Origin: Myxococcota bacterium
GTDB taxonomy: Bacteria; Myxococcota; XYA12-FULL-58-9; JALHOP01
DNA: 64,000 nt
NCBI GenBank assembly: GCA_022842935.1
Contig: JALHOP010000005.1
Location: 337,307 to 401,306 of the forward strand
Reading direction: 5' to 3'
Part shown: positions 50,294-58,722 of the stretch, piece by piece
How the letters are laid out: each line of letters opens with the position of its first letter
Position numbering within the stretch: position 1 is the first letter of the stretch
The notes under the pieces: generated by a model
What the model saw: only the letters and a program-made list of their open reading frames with translations
What the model was told of the DNA's origin: nothing
The model's database searches: none
Translations under genes and position numbers: made by a program

Positions 50294-52201
50294 TTACAGC
50301 TGGTCGAGCTTCACATCAAGCCTTCGTTCCTGACCGGGCTTGAAGTCGACCACCTTGCGCCATTCGAGATCGCCGCGTCGAACGACCACCTCGAGCGACT
50401 GCGACCCAGCGCCTAAGGGAAGTGGAACGAAGATGGGCTCGTTGCGGGTCTGAGCGTTCACGAGCCAGGTGCGGCCAGCGACCTCGACGGTGGCGCCGTC
50501 GGGCGCCTTGTCGACGAAGAGCTTGGCAGGCAAAGGCTGCAAGCGCACGACGACGAGCTGTGCCGGGTTCACATCGTCGACCGAGACGTTCATTTCGCTC
50601 TCGTAGGCCAGCGGATTGGTGAAGCGAAGACGGTGGGTGCCGTGGGTAAGGTCGAGCGTGAAGGGGCCGATGCGGTCACGGACGACAGGCTCGGCTCCAT
50701 CGTCGACATATGCGGTCACCACGTTGACAGCGTTGAAGCGCACAGGGCGCATCGGGGTTGGCTTGACTGGCACCGGGTCGGCGGGCGGATCGCGCGGAAG
50801 CTTGGGGTCGTCCGGCGGGTTAGCGGGGCTCGCCACGGGTGGCTGCTTGGTGGGAGTCGCCTTCGCGGGTTGCGTGCGGTCCGAGATAGCGGATGTCGCT
50901 GTGTCCCTGGCAGTGGCGTCCTGATTGCGATTGTCGGTGATTGCCGGGTCGGCGATCGGCAAGCGCGCATCGGGGCTCGGATCTTGGCTCTCGGCGATTG
51001 GCGCTCGGCTCTCCGAAGTCGACTCACGGGTCTCGCCGACCCGCCGCGGCTCTTCTTGCTCCGTCTTCCAAGACATGGCCCCGTACGCGACTCCGGCGAG
51101 CAGCATCGCCACCAAGGTCGCGACCGCTCCTGCGCGCGCGGCCTTGAGGAGCGAGACCCGGCGTCCGAGCCGGCGCAGGAGCTTTCGCACCTCGGCGTCG
51201 TGTGGCTTGCTCGCGAGCACTCGGTCGAAGTGCTCCATGGCAACGCCATGTTGACCGCGCGCGAGCGTTTCTTTGCCGAGCTCGACGTAGCGCGTCGTGA
51301 CCCGCTCTTCGAGTTGCTCGCAGTAGTCTCGGGGCTCGGCGAGGAGCTTCGGTAACTCGACTTCCCAATCGAGTCCAAGCGCTCGGAGTTGAGCGTCGAT
51401 GGCGTCGCGAAGCTCGCCTGCGTTGGCGTAGCGCTGCTCGGGTAGGCGCTTCAAGCATCGCACGAGGATGCGGCTGAGCCCGGCGTGGGTTCGCGGATTG
51501 TTCTGCTGTGGCAGTGGGTACTCGCCAGCCGCGATGCGCTTGAGCAACGCGTGCGGCGAGGGTGCTTCGAATGGGAGGCGGCCGACCACCAGGTAGTAGA
51601 GCATGGCCCCGAACGAGAAAATGTCAGCGCGCTCGTCGGTCGCGTAGCCTTCGATGTACTCTGGCGCCATGTAGGCGGGTGAGCCCAAGAGAGTCCCCGT
51701 CATGGTCATCGCCTGATTGTCGAGGATGCGCGCGATCCCGAAATCTGTGAGCTTGAGCTCGCCCGTACGGCCGAGAAGGATGTTCTCGGGCTTGAGGTCG
51801 CGATGGACGACGCCTCCCTTGTGGGCGGCGTCGAGCGCGTCAGCGATTGGTCGTGCGAGGAGCAGCGCAGCCTCGGGGCAAGAGAGCGGACGGTCGCGTA
51901 CGACATCCGCCAGAGCGGACCCAGTGACGAGCTCCATGACGATGTAGCTGGTCGAGGCTTTCTCGCCGGAGTAGTCGAAGATCTCGATGATGTTGGGGTG
52001 GCGAAGCCGCGCGACCGCCACCGCCTCGCGATGAAACCTCTCGCGGGCTTCTGGTTGCTCGGCCAGAAACGTGTGCATGACCTTGATGGCGACGTCACGC
52101 TTGAGCTGCGTGTCGTGCGCTCGGTACACGACGCTCATACCGCCGTGACCGATCTCGGCGGTGAGCTCGTATTTTGCGAGGCGCGTGCCGACGAGGCTCA
52201 T
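50294..52201 (-). CDS. Eukaryote-like Ser/Thr protein kinase with a transmembrane helix and C-terminal PEGA-like domain
   Basis: This is a 635-residue Hanks-type kinase. Residues 1-275 hold the kinase domain: GHGGMSVVY glycine loop, Lys40, HRDLKPEN with Asp135, TDFGIA and GSPAYMAPE. All catalytic residues are intact. A membrane helix lies near 360-380 (AVATLVAMLLAGVAYGAM). A long Pro/Thr/Asp-rich linker follows, and then a beta-rich extracytoplasmic domain with LFVDKAPDGATVEVAGRTWL, like PEGA repeats. ATG 52201 with GAGG upstream is preferred to GTG 52216. It is the first gene of a six-gene operon that also encodes an FHA-GAF sigma-54 activator. A terminator lies 40 bases upstream of its start, belonging to the preceding gene. 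Confidence 0.95.
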   Translation of the reverse strand: MSLVGTRLAKYELTAEIGHGGMSVVYRAHDTQLKRDVAIKVMHTFLAEQPEARERFHREAVAVARLRHPNIIEIFDYSGEKASTSYIVMELVTGSALADVVRDRPLSCPEAALLLARPIADALDAAHKGGVVHRDLKPENILLGRTGELKLTDFGIARILDNQAMTMTGTLLGSPAYMAPEYIEGYATDERADIFSFGAMLYYLVVGRLPFEAPSPHALLKRIAAGEYPLPQQNNPRTHAGLSRILVRCLKRLPEQRYANAGELRDAIDAQLRALGLDWEVELPKLLAEPRDYCEQLEERVTTRYVELGKETLARGQHGVAMEHFDRVLASKPHDAEVRKLLRRLGRRVSLLKAARAGAVATLVAMLLAGVAYGAMSWKTEQEEPRRVGETRESTSESRAPIAESQDPSPDARLPIADPAITDNRNQDATARDTATSAISDRTQPAKATPTKQPPVASPANPPDDPKLPRDPPADPVPVKPTPMRPVRFNAVNVVTAYVDDGAEPVVRDRIGPFTLDLTHGTHRLRFTNPLAYESEMNVSVDDVNPAQLVVVRLQPLPAKLFVDKAPDGATVEVAGRTWLVNAQTRNEPIFVPLPLGAGSQSLEVVVRRGDLEWRKVVDFKPGQERRLDVKLDQL

Positions 52202-52240
52202 ACCTACCTCGTACACTCAACTGCGGTCGTCGAAAACAGC

Positions 52241-52278
52241 AAAGCCCGCGCCGGAGGAGAAACTCCAGCGCGGGCTTT
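52241..52278 (-). terminator. Rho-independent terminator of the FadL-OmpA gene
   Basis: The 11-base arms AAAGCCCGCGC at 52241-52251 and GCGCGGGCTTT at 52268-52278 are perfectly complementary. An inner GGAG/CTCC pair lengthens the stem. In the minus direction the stem is followed by GCTGTTTTC. It lies 13 bases after the fused FadL-OmpA gene and about 40 bases before the kinase gene, so it cuts the lipid-uptake unit from the kinase operon. This is the clearest intrinsic terminator in the window. Confidence 0.88.
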
Positions 52279-52291
52279 GGGAAAAACTCAA

Positions 52292-54334
52292 CTAGTTGTG
52301 CAGGATACGGAACTCGATACGGCGGTTGGCCGCTTGGCCGTCCTTCGTCGCGTTGTCCGCAACCGGTTTGTCGGAGCCGTAGCCGATCGCCGTCATGCGG
52401 TCAGCCGCGACACCCTTACCGGCTAGGTACTTCTTCACGGAGTCAGCGCGACCCTGCGAGAGCACCAGGTTCTTCTCTGCGTTACCCACGTTGTCGGTGT
52501 GGCCTGCGATCTCGAGCTTGAGATCCGGGTACTCGATCAAGGTCTTCGCGATGCCGTCGAGCGTCGCGTAGCTGTCCTTGGTGAGACGCGAGCTCGCGGT
52601 GGCGAACTTCACGCCCTCGAGCTTGCCGTTGAACTTGGCGACCGCGGCGGGCAACTCGTCGGGGCAACCGTCCGTGTCCTGGAAGCCGTTCATCGTTTCT
52701 GGCTCCTTCGGGCAGGTGTCGGCGGCGCCGGCGATGCTGTCGCCGTCGGGATCCGGGTTCGGGCAGCCGTTCGGCATGTCGCCGGCTTCTTGCGGGCAAG
52801 CGTCCGCGTCACCCACGACGCCGTCCTTGTCCGGATCCGGAGGCGGGCAGCCATCGGGCGCGACACCGGTCACGCCGGGGCACTTGTCGACGTTGTCCAT
52901 CACGCCGTCGTTGTCCGCGTCGACTGGAACCGGGCAGCCGGTTCCGTCGTTGCCGGCCACGGTCGGGCAAGCATCGTTGGCATCGGGCACGCCGTCGCTG
53001 TCGCTATCGCGGAGCGGGGTGTCGGTGACGGTGGGCTCCGCGGCAGGCTTACCACCGCAGCTGTCTTCGTTGCCGAACGCCATGCCGACGCTCAAGGCGG
53101 CGACCCATGCGCTGGTACGGAATGTGCCAACCACCGGCTGACGCGCCGACGGAGCGTCCAGGGTCTCACGCGACTTGGGCAGCAGGTACCAACCGCCAGC
53201 GTCCACCCAGAAGTGGCAGGACGGACGTACCGTCACACCAGCGGTGACGATGTTGCGCACGATGTCGGGCAACGTGTGGTCGAGCGACTCGCGCGGAATC
53301 GGGGTTGGGTCATACTCGTAGCCGACGCGTGGTACGACGACTCCGAGGTCGAGTTCGACGCCGGTGCGAACGCCCCAACGGTCTTCGTACTGGCGCACCG
53401 AGGTCGAGGTCGAGCCATCGGGGAAGGTGAAGAGCAGGCGCTCGAAGTCCGACCAGTCGTTCCAGATGGCGTCGGCTTCGATTTCGAGCATGTTGGCGAT
53501 CTTGTAGGCACCGCCGATGATCACCTGCTGCGGAATATCGACGCCGTCGACGTTGCCGGTGCCGTCCGGCGGCAGAAGACCGCGCACCGGCGCTGGGGCG
53601 TCGAAGTCGACGTTGTCGGTACCGGTAAGGCGAGTGCGGATCGGCAGCTGATAACGCGCGCCGAGCGACAGGCCAGGGATGAACTCGGGACGGTACAAGA
53701 CGCCGAAGTGTCCGCCAACGCGGAAGTCGGTTCCGTCGAGGGCGACACTGCCGTAGCTGTTGTTACCGAATGCGATGTCGCGCGTTAGGTAGGCAGAGGC
53801 GTGTACGAGGTCGAGCGTCGCTCCGATCGACAGGCCCTTGATACCGAGCGTCGAGAAGTCGAGCGATGCGGTCGGCTGAAACCACAGCGTTCGCAAGCTC
53901 TGCTCACGCACGACGGTACGGCCCGGCGAGTTTTCTCCCCACCGCACGGTCGCGCCGTACGAGGAGTTGAAGCCGAGACCCAGTGCGAGGAACGGCAAGA
54001 CCTTGCCGCCCAAATACGCATGAGGCGCCGGCAGAACGCCAACGTCGTCATACGTGCGCGGTCCGCCGCCCTCGGGCACGAAGCTGTAGCTCGGGGAGAT
54101 GAGCGACGCACCGAGATAGAGCTGGAACTTGCCGTCGAGGGTCGCGAGACCTGCCGGGTTGTACCAGATGGTCGAGGCGTCACCGGGGCTCGCAACGACA
54201 GCGTTGGAGCGACCGGTGGCGCGGGCGCCCTGGTTGCTCAAGTAGAAGCCCGCAGCCTGCGCGATGCTCGAGGAGAGCATGACGACGCTGGCCAGGATGC
54301 CGACGGAAATCTTTTTAAACATAGTCAATTTCAT
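52292..54334 (-). CDS. FadL-type outer-membrane barrel fused to TSP3 repeats and an OmpA peptidoglycan-binding domain
   Basis: This 680-residue protein joins three parts. A signal peptide (MFKKISVGILASVVMLSSS) precedes a FadL/TodX-like barrel, ~27-430, with the family motif SPGDASTIWYNPAGLA. At ~440-555 are four thrombospondin type-3 repeats (for example DSDSDGVPDANDACP), each a calcium site. At ~565-680 is an OmpA C-domain with LEIAGHTDNVG and ANRRIEF. FadL carries long-chain fatty acids across the outer membrane, and the OmpA part would anchor it to the cell wall. ATG 54334 has AGGAAG seven bases upstream. An ATG at 54349 overlaps the preceding stop and is an alternative. It is coupled to the lipase gene upstream. 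Confidence 0.93.
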   Translation of the reverse strand: MKLTMFKKISVGILASVVMLSSSIAQAAGFYLSNQGARATGRSNAVVASPGDASTIWYNPAGLATLDGKFQLYLGASLISPSYSFVPEGGGPRTYDDVGVLPAPHAYLGGKVLPFLALGLGFNSSYGATVRWGENSPGRTVVREQSLRTLWFQPTASLDFSTLGIKGLSIGATLDLVHASAYLTRDIAFGNNSYGSVALDGTDFRVGGHFGVLYRPEFIPGLSLGARYQLPIRTRLTGTDNVDFDAPAPVRGLLPPDGTGNVDGVDIPQQVIIGGAYKIANMLEIEADAIWNDWSDFERLLFTFPDGSTSTSVRQYEDRWGVRTGVELDLGVVVPRVGYEYDPTPIPRESLDHTLPDIVRNIVTAGVTVRPSCHFWVDAGGWYLLPKSRETLDAPSARQPVVGTFRTSAWVAALSVGMAFGNEDSCGGKPAAEPTVTDTPLRDSDSDGVPDANDACPTVAGNDGTGCPVPVDADNDGVMDNVDKCPGVTGVAPDGCPPPDPDKDGVVGDADACPQEAGDMPNGCPNPDPDGDSIAGAADTCPKEPETMNGFQDTDGCPDELPAAVAKFNGKLEGVKFATASSRLTKDSYATLDGIAKTLIEYPDLKLEIAGHTDNVGNAEKNLVLSQGRADSVKKYLAGKGVAADRMTAIGYGSDKPVADNATKDGQAANRRIEFRILHN

Positions 54335-54348
54335 CGTGGGCTTCCTCA

Positions 54349-56658
54349 TTACTCGGCGGCCGCAGCGGCTGCGGCGAGTTGGGTTGCCAAGAAGGTGAAT
54401 GCGTCAGTCTGCATCTGAGCCGTCGCTGCTTGGCCCTGGGGCGTCGCTGCGGCGGGCTGCAAGAGCGAACCGTGGCCATAGGTGACTGTGTCGCTGCTGT
54501 AGTTCAACCAAGCAGCGGCCGTCGCAGAGTCGGCAAGACCGGCGCTCGGGGAGAACGGCGGCACTGTCGGCGTCGTCGCGTCAGTCGCGCTGGCGAACCC
54601 GAGGAGGCGGCCGATGATGGCGGTCGACTCGTTCGGTACTACCGCGTCACCTTCGACTTGCTGCACGAGCACGTGCAGGTCACCAGCTGCCACGCGGCCA
54701 CCGATGACGTCGAGGAAGTTCACGCCGTCGCATGGATCGGCGATCCAGCGGGTGGCCGCTGCGAACGAGCGGTAGGCCGGCTCGGACGCCACAGCGATGG
54801 GGAGCGCCGTATTGGTCTGAACGCAAAGCGCGTCGACCTCGTTGAACGAGTTGTCTGGCTGCAGCCAGAGCTTGCCTTGCAACGTGCCGTTGTTGATCAA
54901 CGCGTCGATGAGCGGGCACTTGATGCGGTTGCTGTCGGTGTTCTCGAGGATGGTCGTGAGACTCACGCCGCCGACGTTGAACACGGCCGCCTTGAAGCCA
55001 CCCTGCATGGCCACAGGTAGCGTTCCGATGATGGCGCCGAGCGACTGGCCGATATAGCCGACCGCGTCGGCGTTGATCGCGAAGCCGTTGCAGTTCGCGA
55101 CGCCGTCGGGGGCGGCGCACTCGTTGGTCATGGCGGCGATGAGGCTCATGATGTCGAGCGCGCCCTGACGGAACCCGTCACGCGTCGCCGGGAGGTTCGA
55201 GCTCAAGATTGGCGCGAAGCACGCAGGGCTGAGCGTCGGGTCAGCAGCGCCCGCGTCGCTTGGGTCCTGGCAGGCCGAGCCGGTCGGGAAGATTTGCACC
55301 GCGCGCGAGCCGTGGAGCGGCCAGTCGATGGCGACCGTCGCGATGCCGAGGCCAGCGAGCTGGCCCGCGATGGCGAGCAAGTCGCCCTTCGAACGGGTGA
55401 TGCCATGCGCGAAGACCACCAGCGGATAGCCGGTAGCAGGCGCCGGAGTTGCCGGCCGCACTGCGAGGATCTCGAGCGGATCCCCCGGTTGCTCGGTGGG
55501 ATTGAGGGGGTTGCTCCACGGACCGGGAACCGGGTCGGTGAGCGCGCCAGTGTTGGGGCCGGCGACCTGGAAGTTCGGAGCGTCGAGGGCGCCGCCGAAG
55601 ACGTTGCCGATGGCCGCGCAAGGCAGCTGGGTGCAGATGCCAGCGCCCAAATTGGCCTCGTAGAATTGCTCGACGGTGGCGCCTGCGGGCGCTCCTGCGA
55701 TCGGGCCGAACGGGCCAGCGAGAGCGGCATTTTCGGTCACGAACGCGGCCGGGCCGGCGCCAGCCGGGTCAAGAGGCGCCTCGACGGTCTGCGTCTTGAA
55801 AGACCACGCGATGAGAATGTCGTCGCGCGTGACCTCTTCACCGGTGACGGTGTCGAGCGCGACGTCGACGTAGGGAAGGAACGTCTGGTTGAGACCGAAC
55901 AGCCGCTGGATACCAGCCAGCGACTCAATGGTGTCGGCCACGCCGTTGGCGTTCGCGTCGCGCGGGTCGAACTGGTCGAGCGGCGTGTTGTTGAACACGA
56001 CATCGCTCGTCGTCAGCACGCCGTTTTCATCCTGATCGAAGATGCTGACCGGAGCGGCGAGCTGGCGGCTGAAGAACCAGGTCGTCGACGGCTGGAACTC
56101 TTCACCGTCAGTCGAGGTCACGCCCTGCAGGACGGCCACGGTGTAGACGGAGTCGTCGTCGAGCGGTACCACCGGCGTTACGGTGATCGCTTCGATGACG
56201 TTGGCCGCGCCGCACGTCGGCAGGGCCTCATCGTAACGAATGGTCTGGAAGCGCCCAACCTGGGCCGGTACTGCTACGGCGTCCGTCGGATCGGCCACCC
56301 GCTTCACCAGGAACACGCGCCCTGCGGTGCTCGCCAGGTCGACCTGCGCCGTGAAGGTCGCGAAGACCGCTGGCAGCCAGGTGCCCGCGCCGTCGAGCGT
56401 GTTGAGCACGCCTTCGCGCAGGCCCTGCGCCCCGGTCGATTCGCCGCACGTCGCCGGCAGCGTGTTCAACCCGGTCGTAGGCGACAGAAGGAGAACGTTC
56501 GGGAATGGAATGATGCTGTTCGACGGGTCGAAATCCTGGATCTGCGGTGAGCTCACCAGCAGTTCGGCGGTCTCGGTCTCATCGACCTCGGCTTGGTCCA
56601 AGCAACCGGCCGCGATAGCGGTCATTGCGAGGACTACGGGGATGCGAAAACGCATCAT
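54349..56658 (-). CDS. VolA/Pla-1-type extracellular lipase lipoprotein
   Basis: This 769-residue lipoprotein (lipobox IAAGC, Cys19) has the bacterial lipase N-terminal domain: FDPSNSIIPFPNVLLLSP is the family's signature, followed by several all-beta modules. The alpha/beta-hydrolase core has VVFAHGITRSKGD (oxyanion, His418), the nucleophile Ser539 in GYIGQSLGAIIG, the probable Asp671 in VEGDAVVPN and His729 in TYGHGSL. The family includes Vibrio VolA, a surface lysophospholipase. In VolA the operon partner is FadL; here the FadL fusion gene follows with a TAATG overlap. The expected substrate is exogenous lysophospholipid or another acyl ester. GGAG precedes the paired ATGs at the start. 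Confidence 0.9.
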   Translation of the reverse strand: MMRFRIPVVLAMTAIAAGCLDQAEVDETETAELLVSSPQIQDFDPSNSIIPFPNVLLLSPTTGLNTLPATCGESTGAQGLREGVLNTLDGAGTWLPAVFATFTAQVDLASTAGRVFLVKRVADPTDAVAVPAQVGRFQTIRYDEALPTCGAANVIEAITVTPVVPLDDDSVYTVAVLQGVTSTDGEEFQPSTTWFFSRQLAAPVSIFDQDENGVLTTSDVVFNNTPLDQFDPRDANANGVADTIESLAGIQRLFGLNQTFLPYVDVALDTVTGEEVTRDDILIAWSFKTQTVEAPLDPAGAGPAAFVTENAALAGPFGPIAGAPAGATVEQFYEANLGAGICTQLPCAAIGNVFGGALDAPNFQVAGPNTGALTDPVPGPWSNPLNPTEQPGDPLEILAVRPATPAPATGYPLVVFAHGITRSKGDLLAIAGQLAGLGIATVAIDWPLHGSRAVQIFPTGSACQDPSDAGAADPTLSPACFAPILSSNLPATRDGFRQGALDIMSLIAAMTNECAAPDGVANCNGFAINADAVGYIGQSLGAIIGTLPVAMQGGFKAAVFNVGGVSLTTILENTDSNRIKCPLIDALINNGTLQGKLWLQPDNSFNEVDALCVQTNTALPIAVASEPAYRSFAAATRWIADPCDGVNFLDVIGGRVAAGDLHVLVQQVEGDAVVPNESTAIIGRLLGFASATDATTPTVPPFSPSAGLADSATAAAWLNYSSDTVTYGHGSLLQPAAATPQGQAATAQMQTDAFTFLATQLAAAAAAAE

Positions 56659-56717
56659 GGCTCTCCTTGGCCGGCGAAAACAGCCGAGCCGGTCTCGGTT
56701 GCATCGCGCGGGTCGTT

Positions 56718-56729
56718 ACGTGCGCACGT
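56718..56729. promoter_or_regulatory. 12-base perfect palindrome in the lipase/acyl-CoA synthetase divergent region
   Basis: ACGTGCGCACGT is a perfect palindrome placed 60-71 bases before the lipase start and about 176 bases before the acyl-CoA ligase start. A second inverted repeat, CCGAG-CCGGT-CTCGG, lies at 56684-56698, and GCGATCGC lies at 56814-56821. The 246-base space is the only region that can hold both divergent promoters. Palindromes of this sort are typical operators of TetR-type fatty-acid regulators, but no such regulator is encoded in the window. Confidence 0.35.
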
Positions 56730-56904
56730 CGGTAAGGCGTTTTCGAGCGCGGGTCAATCTCGATGTGATGCAAACAGGGACTTTTGTTGCCAAAATCGTA
56801 AAAGTGCGACATTGCGATCGCGGTTTTGGGAATTCACCCCCCGCGTGGTGGGTTCCACTCGCGACTTGCAGAGCCTGCCGACCTAGAGCTAGAGAGCCCA
56901 CCTC

Positions 56905-58722
56905 ATGGCCCGTACTACAATCCTTGATTTGTTCGTCGACAATGCCGAGCAGCACGCAACGAAGGTCGCAGCGCTCGTCAAGCGCGACGGTCGCTACGAA
57001 GAGCGCACCTGGAAGCAGCTCTACGACGAGGCCATGCGTGCCTCGACTGGCTTGCTTGCCCAGGGCGTCAAGCTCGGCGACCGCGTCCATATCGTCTCGA
57101 ATACGCGTCTCGAGTGGGTCATTCTCGACATGGCGATCGTGCACGCCGGCGGCATCACGGTTCCGGTCTACCCATCGTCTCTCGCCGAGGAGTGTGGCTA
57201 CATCGCGCAGAACAGCGGCGCCGTGCTCGCGTTCGTCGAAGACGAGAAGCAGACCGAGAAGATGCTGGCTGAGCGCAAGAATATGCCAGAGCTGCGCCGG
57301 GTCGTGCAGATGACCGGGGCTGTGCCGGCGAGCGCCGACGGTTGGGTCATCACGTACGACGCATTCATCAAACAAGGTGGCGACGTCGATAAGGTCAAGG
57401 CCGAGCTCGAGACGCGGCGCAAGTCGCTTCAGAAGGACTCGCCCTTCACACTCATCTACACGTCCGGCACCACGGGCAAGCCGAAGGGCGTCGTTCTTAC
57501 CCATGACGCGATGGCCTACGAGGCCGAGGCGGTGCAAGCGATCAACGTGCTCCGCGAAAGCGACATCCAGCTGTTCTTCTTGCCGCTGTCGCACTCGTTC
57601 GGTCGCGTCCTCGAAGCCGCTTGGCTGTCGTGCCGCTACATCATGGCCTTCGCCGAAAACATGCAGACGATTCGCGAGAATCTCGGTGAAGTGCGGCCGA
57701 CGATCATGTGCGGTGTTCCGCGCGTGTTCGAGAAATTCTTCAGCGCGGTGGTCCAGAAGGGGACGGCGCCGGGTGGCCTCAAGGCGAAGCTGTTCAACGC
57801 CGCCGTCGAGCTCTCGCAGAAGAACGGTGAGGCCGAGAAGGAAGGACGTTCACTGGGACTACGGGACGGCATCAGGTTCGCGGTCCTCAAGAAGCTTGTC
57901 TTCTCGAAGGTAGGCAAGGGCCTGAGCGAGCTGCTCGGCGGGCGTATGCGCATCCTGGTCTCGGGCGGCGCTCCCTTGTCGCCGAAGATCAACTGGTTCT
58001 TCCGAGACGCCGGTATCGAGATCCTCGAAGGCTACGGCCTCACTGAGACGTCTGCGGCAAGCTTCGTGAATCGTCCTGGCCAGAACAGCATCGGCTCGGT
58101 CGGCCTGCCTCTACCCGGCACGGAAGTGAAGATCGCCTCCGACGGCGAGATCCTCATCAAGGGCCGTGGCGTGATGAAGGAGTACTGGAACAATCCGTCC
58201 GCTACTGCGGAGGTTCTGAAAGACGGCTGGTTCTCGACTGGCGACATCGGAATGATCGAGCCCGGCGGTACGCTCCGGATTACCGACCGCAAGAAGGACA
58301 TCATCGTCACGGCGGGCGGCAAGAATGTTGCCCCGCAGAACATCGAGAACGTCCTCAAGACCCACAAGCTCATCTCGCAGGCCGTCGTCCACGGGGACAA
58401 GCGCAAGTATCTGACTGCGGTCGTCACGCTCGACCCCGATGTGCTCAAGACCGTCGCCAAAGAGGAAGGTCTGGGCAACGGCTCGGTCGAAGAGCTCAGC
58501 AAGCGCCCTGAGATCGAAAAGATGGTCGACGCTTGGATCACCGAGGTGAACAAGCAGCTGGCGAGCTATGAGAGCATCAAGCGCTTCGCCATTCTCGACC
58601 ACGATTTTTCGGTCGAAAGCGGTGAGATGACGCCCTCGCTCAAGATCAAGCGTAAGGTCGTCAACGAACGCTACAAGAAGCTCTTCGACTCGATGTACGA
58701 GGGTGCTGGCGGCGGCGACTGA
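56905..58722 (+). CDS. Long-chain fatty-acid-CoA ligase (AMP-forming)
   Basis: The 605-residue enzyme activates fatty acids to acyl-CoA through an acyl-adenylate. The P-loop-like motif is LIYTSGTTGKPKG. Then come FLPLSHSFGRV, GYGLTETSA, GWFSTGDIG, and the hinge/ATP motif ITDRKKDIIVTAGGKNVAPQN; a late MTPSLKIKRKVV carries the catalytic Lys (LKIKRK). The pattern places it with the FadD15/long-chain subgroup. It is transcribed away from the VolA-like lipase and the FadL fusion, so released and imported acids could be activated in the same cell. The following lipoprotein gene overlaps the stop by one base. Confidence 0.95.
   Translation: MARTTILDLFVDNAEQHATKVAALVKRDGRYEERTWKQLYDEAMRASTGLLAQGVKLGDRVHIVSNTRLEWVILDMAIVHAGGITVPVYPSSLAEECGYIAQNSGAVLAFVEDEKQTEKMLAERKNMPELRRVVQMTGAVPASADGWVITYDAFIKQGGDVDKVKAELETRRKSLQKDSPFTLIYTSGTTGKPKGVVLTHDAMAYEAEAVQAINVLRESDIQLFFLPLSHSFGRVLEAAWLSCRYIMAFAENMQTIRENLGEVRPTIMCGVPRVFEKFFSAVVQKGTAPGGLKAKLFNAAVELSQKNGEAEKEGRSLGLRDGIRFAVLKKLVFSKVGKGLSELLGGRMRILVSGGAPLSPKINWFFRDAGIEILEGYGLTETSAASFVNRPGQNSIGSVGLPLPGTEVKIASDGEILIKGRGVMKEYWNNPSATAEVLKDGWFSTGDIGMIEPGGTLRITDRKKDIIVTAGGKNVAPQNIENVLKTHKLISQAVVHGDKRKYLTAVVTLDPDVLKTVAKEEGLGNGSVEELSKRPEIEKMVDAWITEVNKQLASYESIKRFAILDHDFSVESGEMTPSLKIKRKVVNERYKKLFDSMYEGAGGGD

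Noticed and set aside
56814-56821. GCGATCGC as a HIP1-like element
   Set aside because: HIP1 is meaningful through its high frequency in cyanobacteria. One copy in GC-rich DNA is not evidence.
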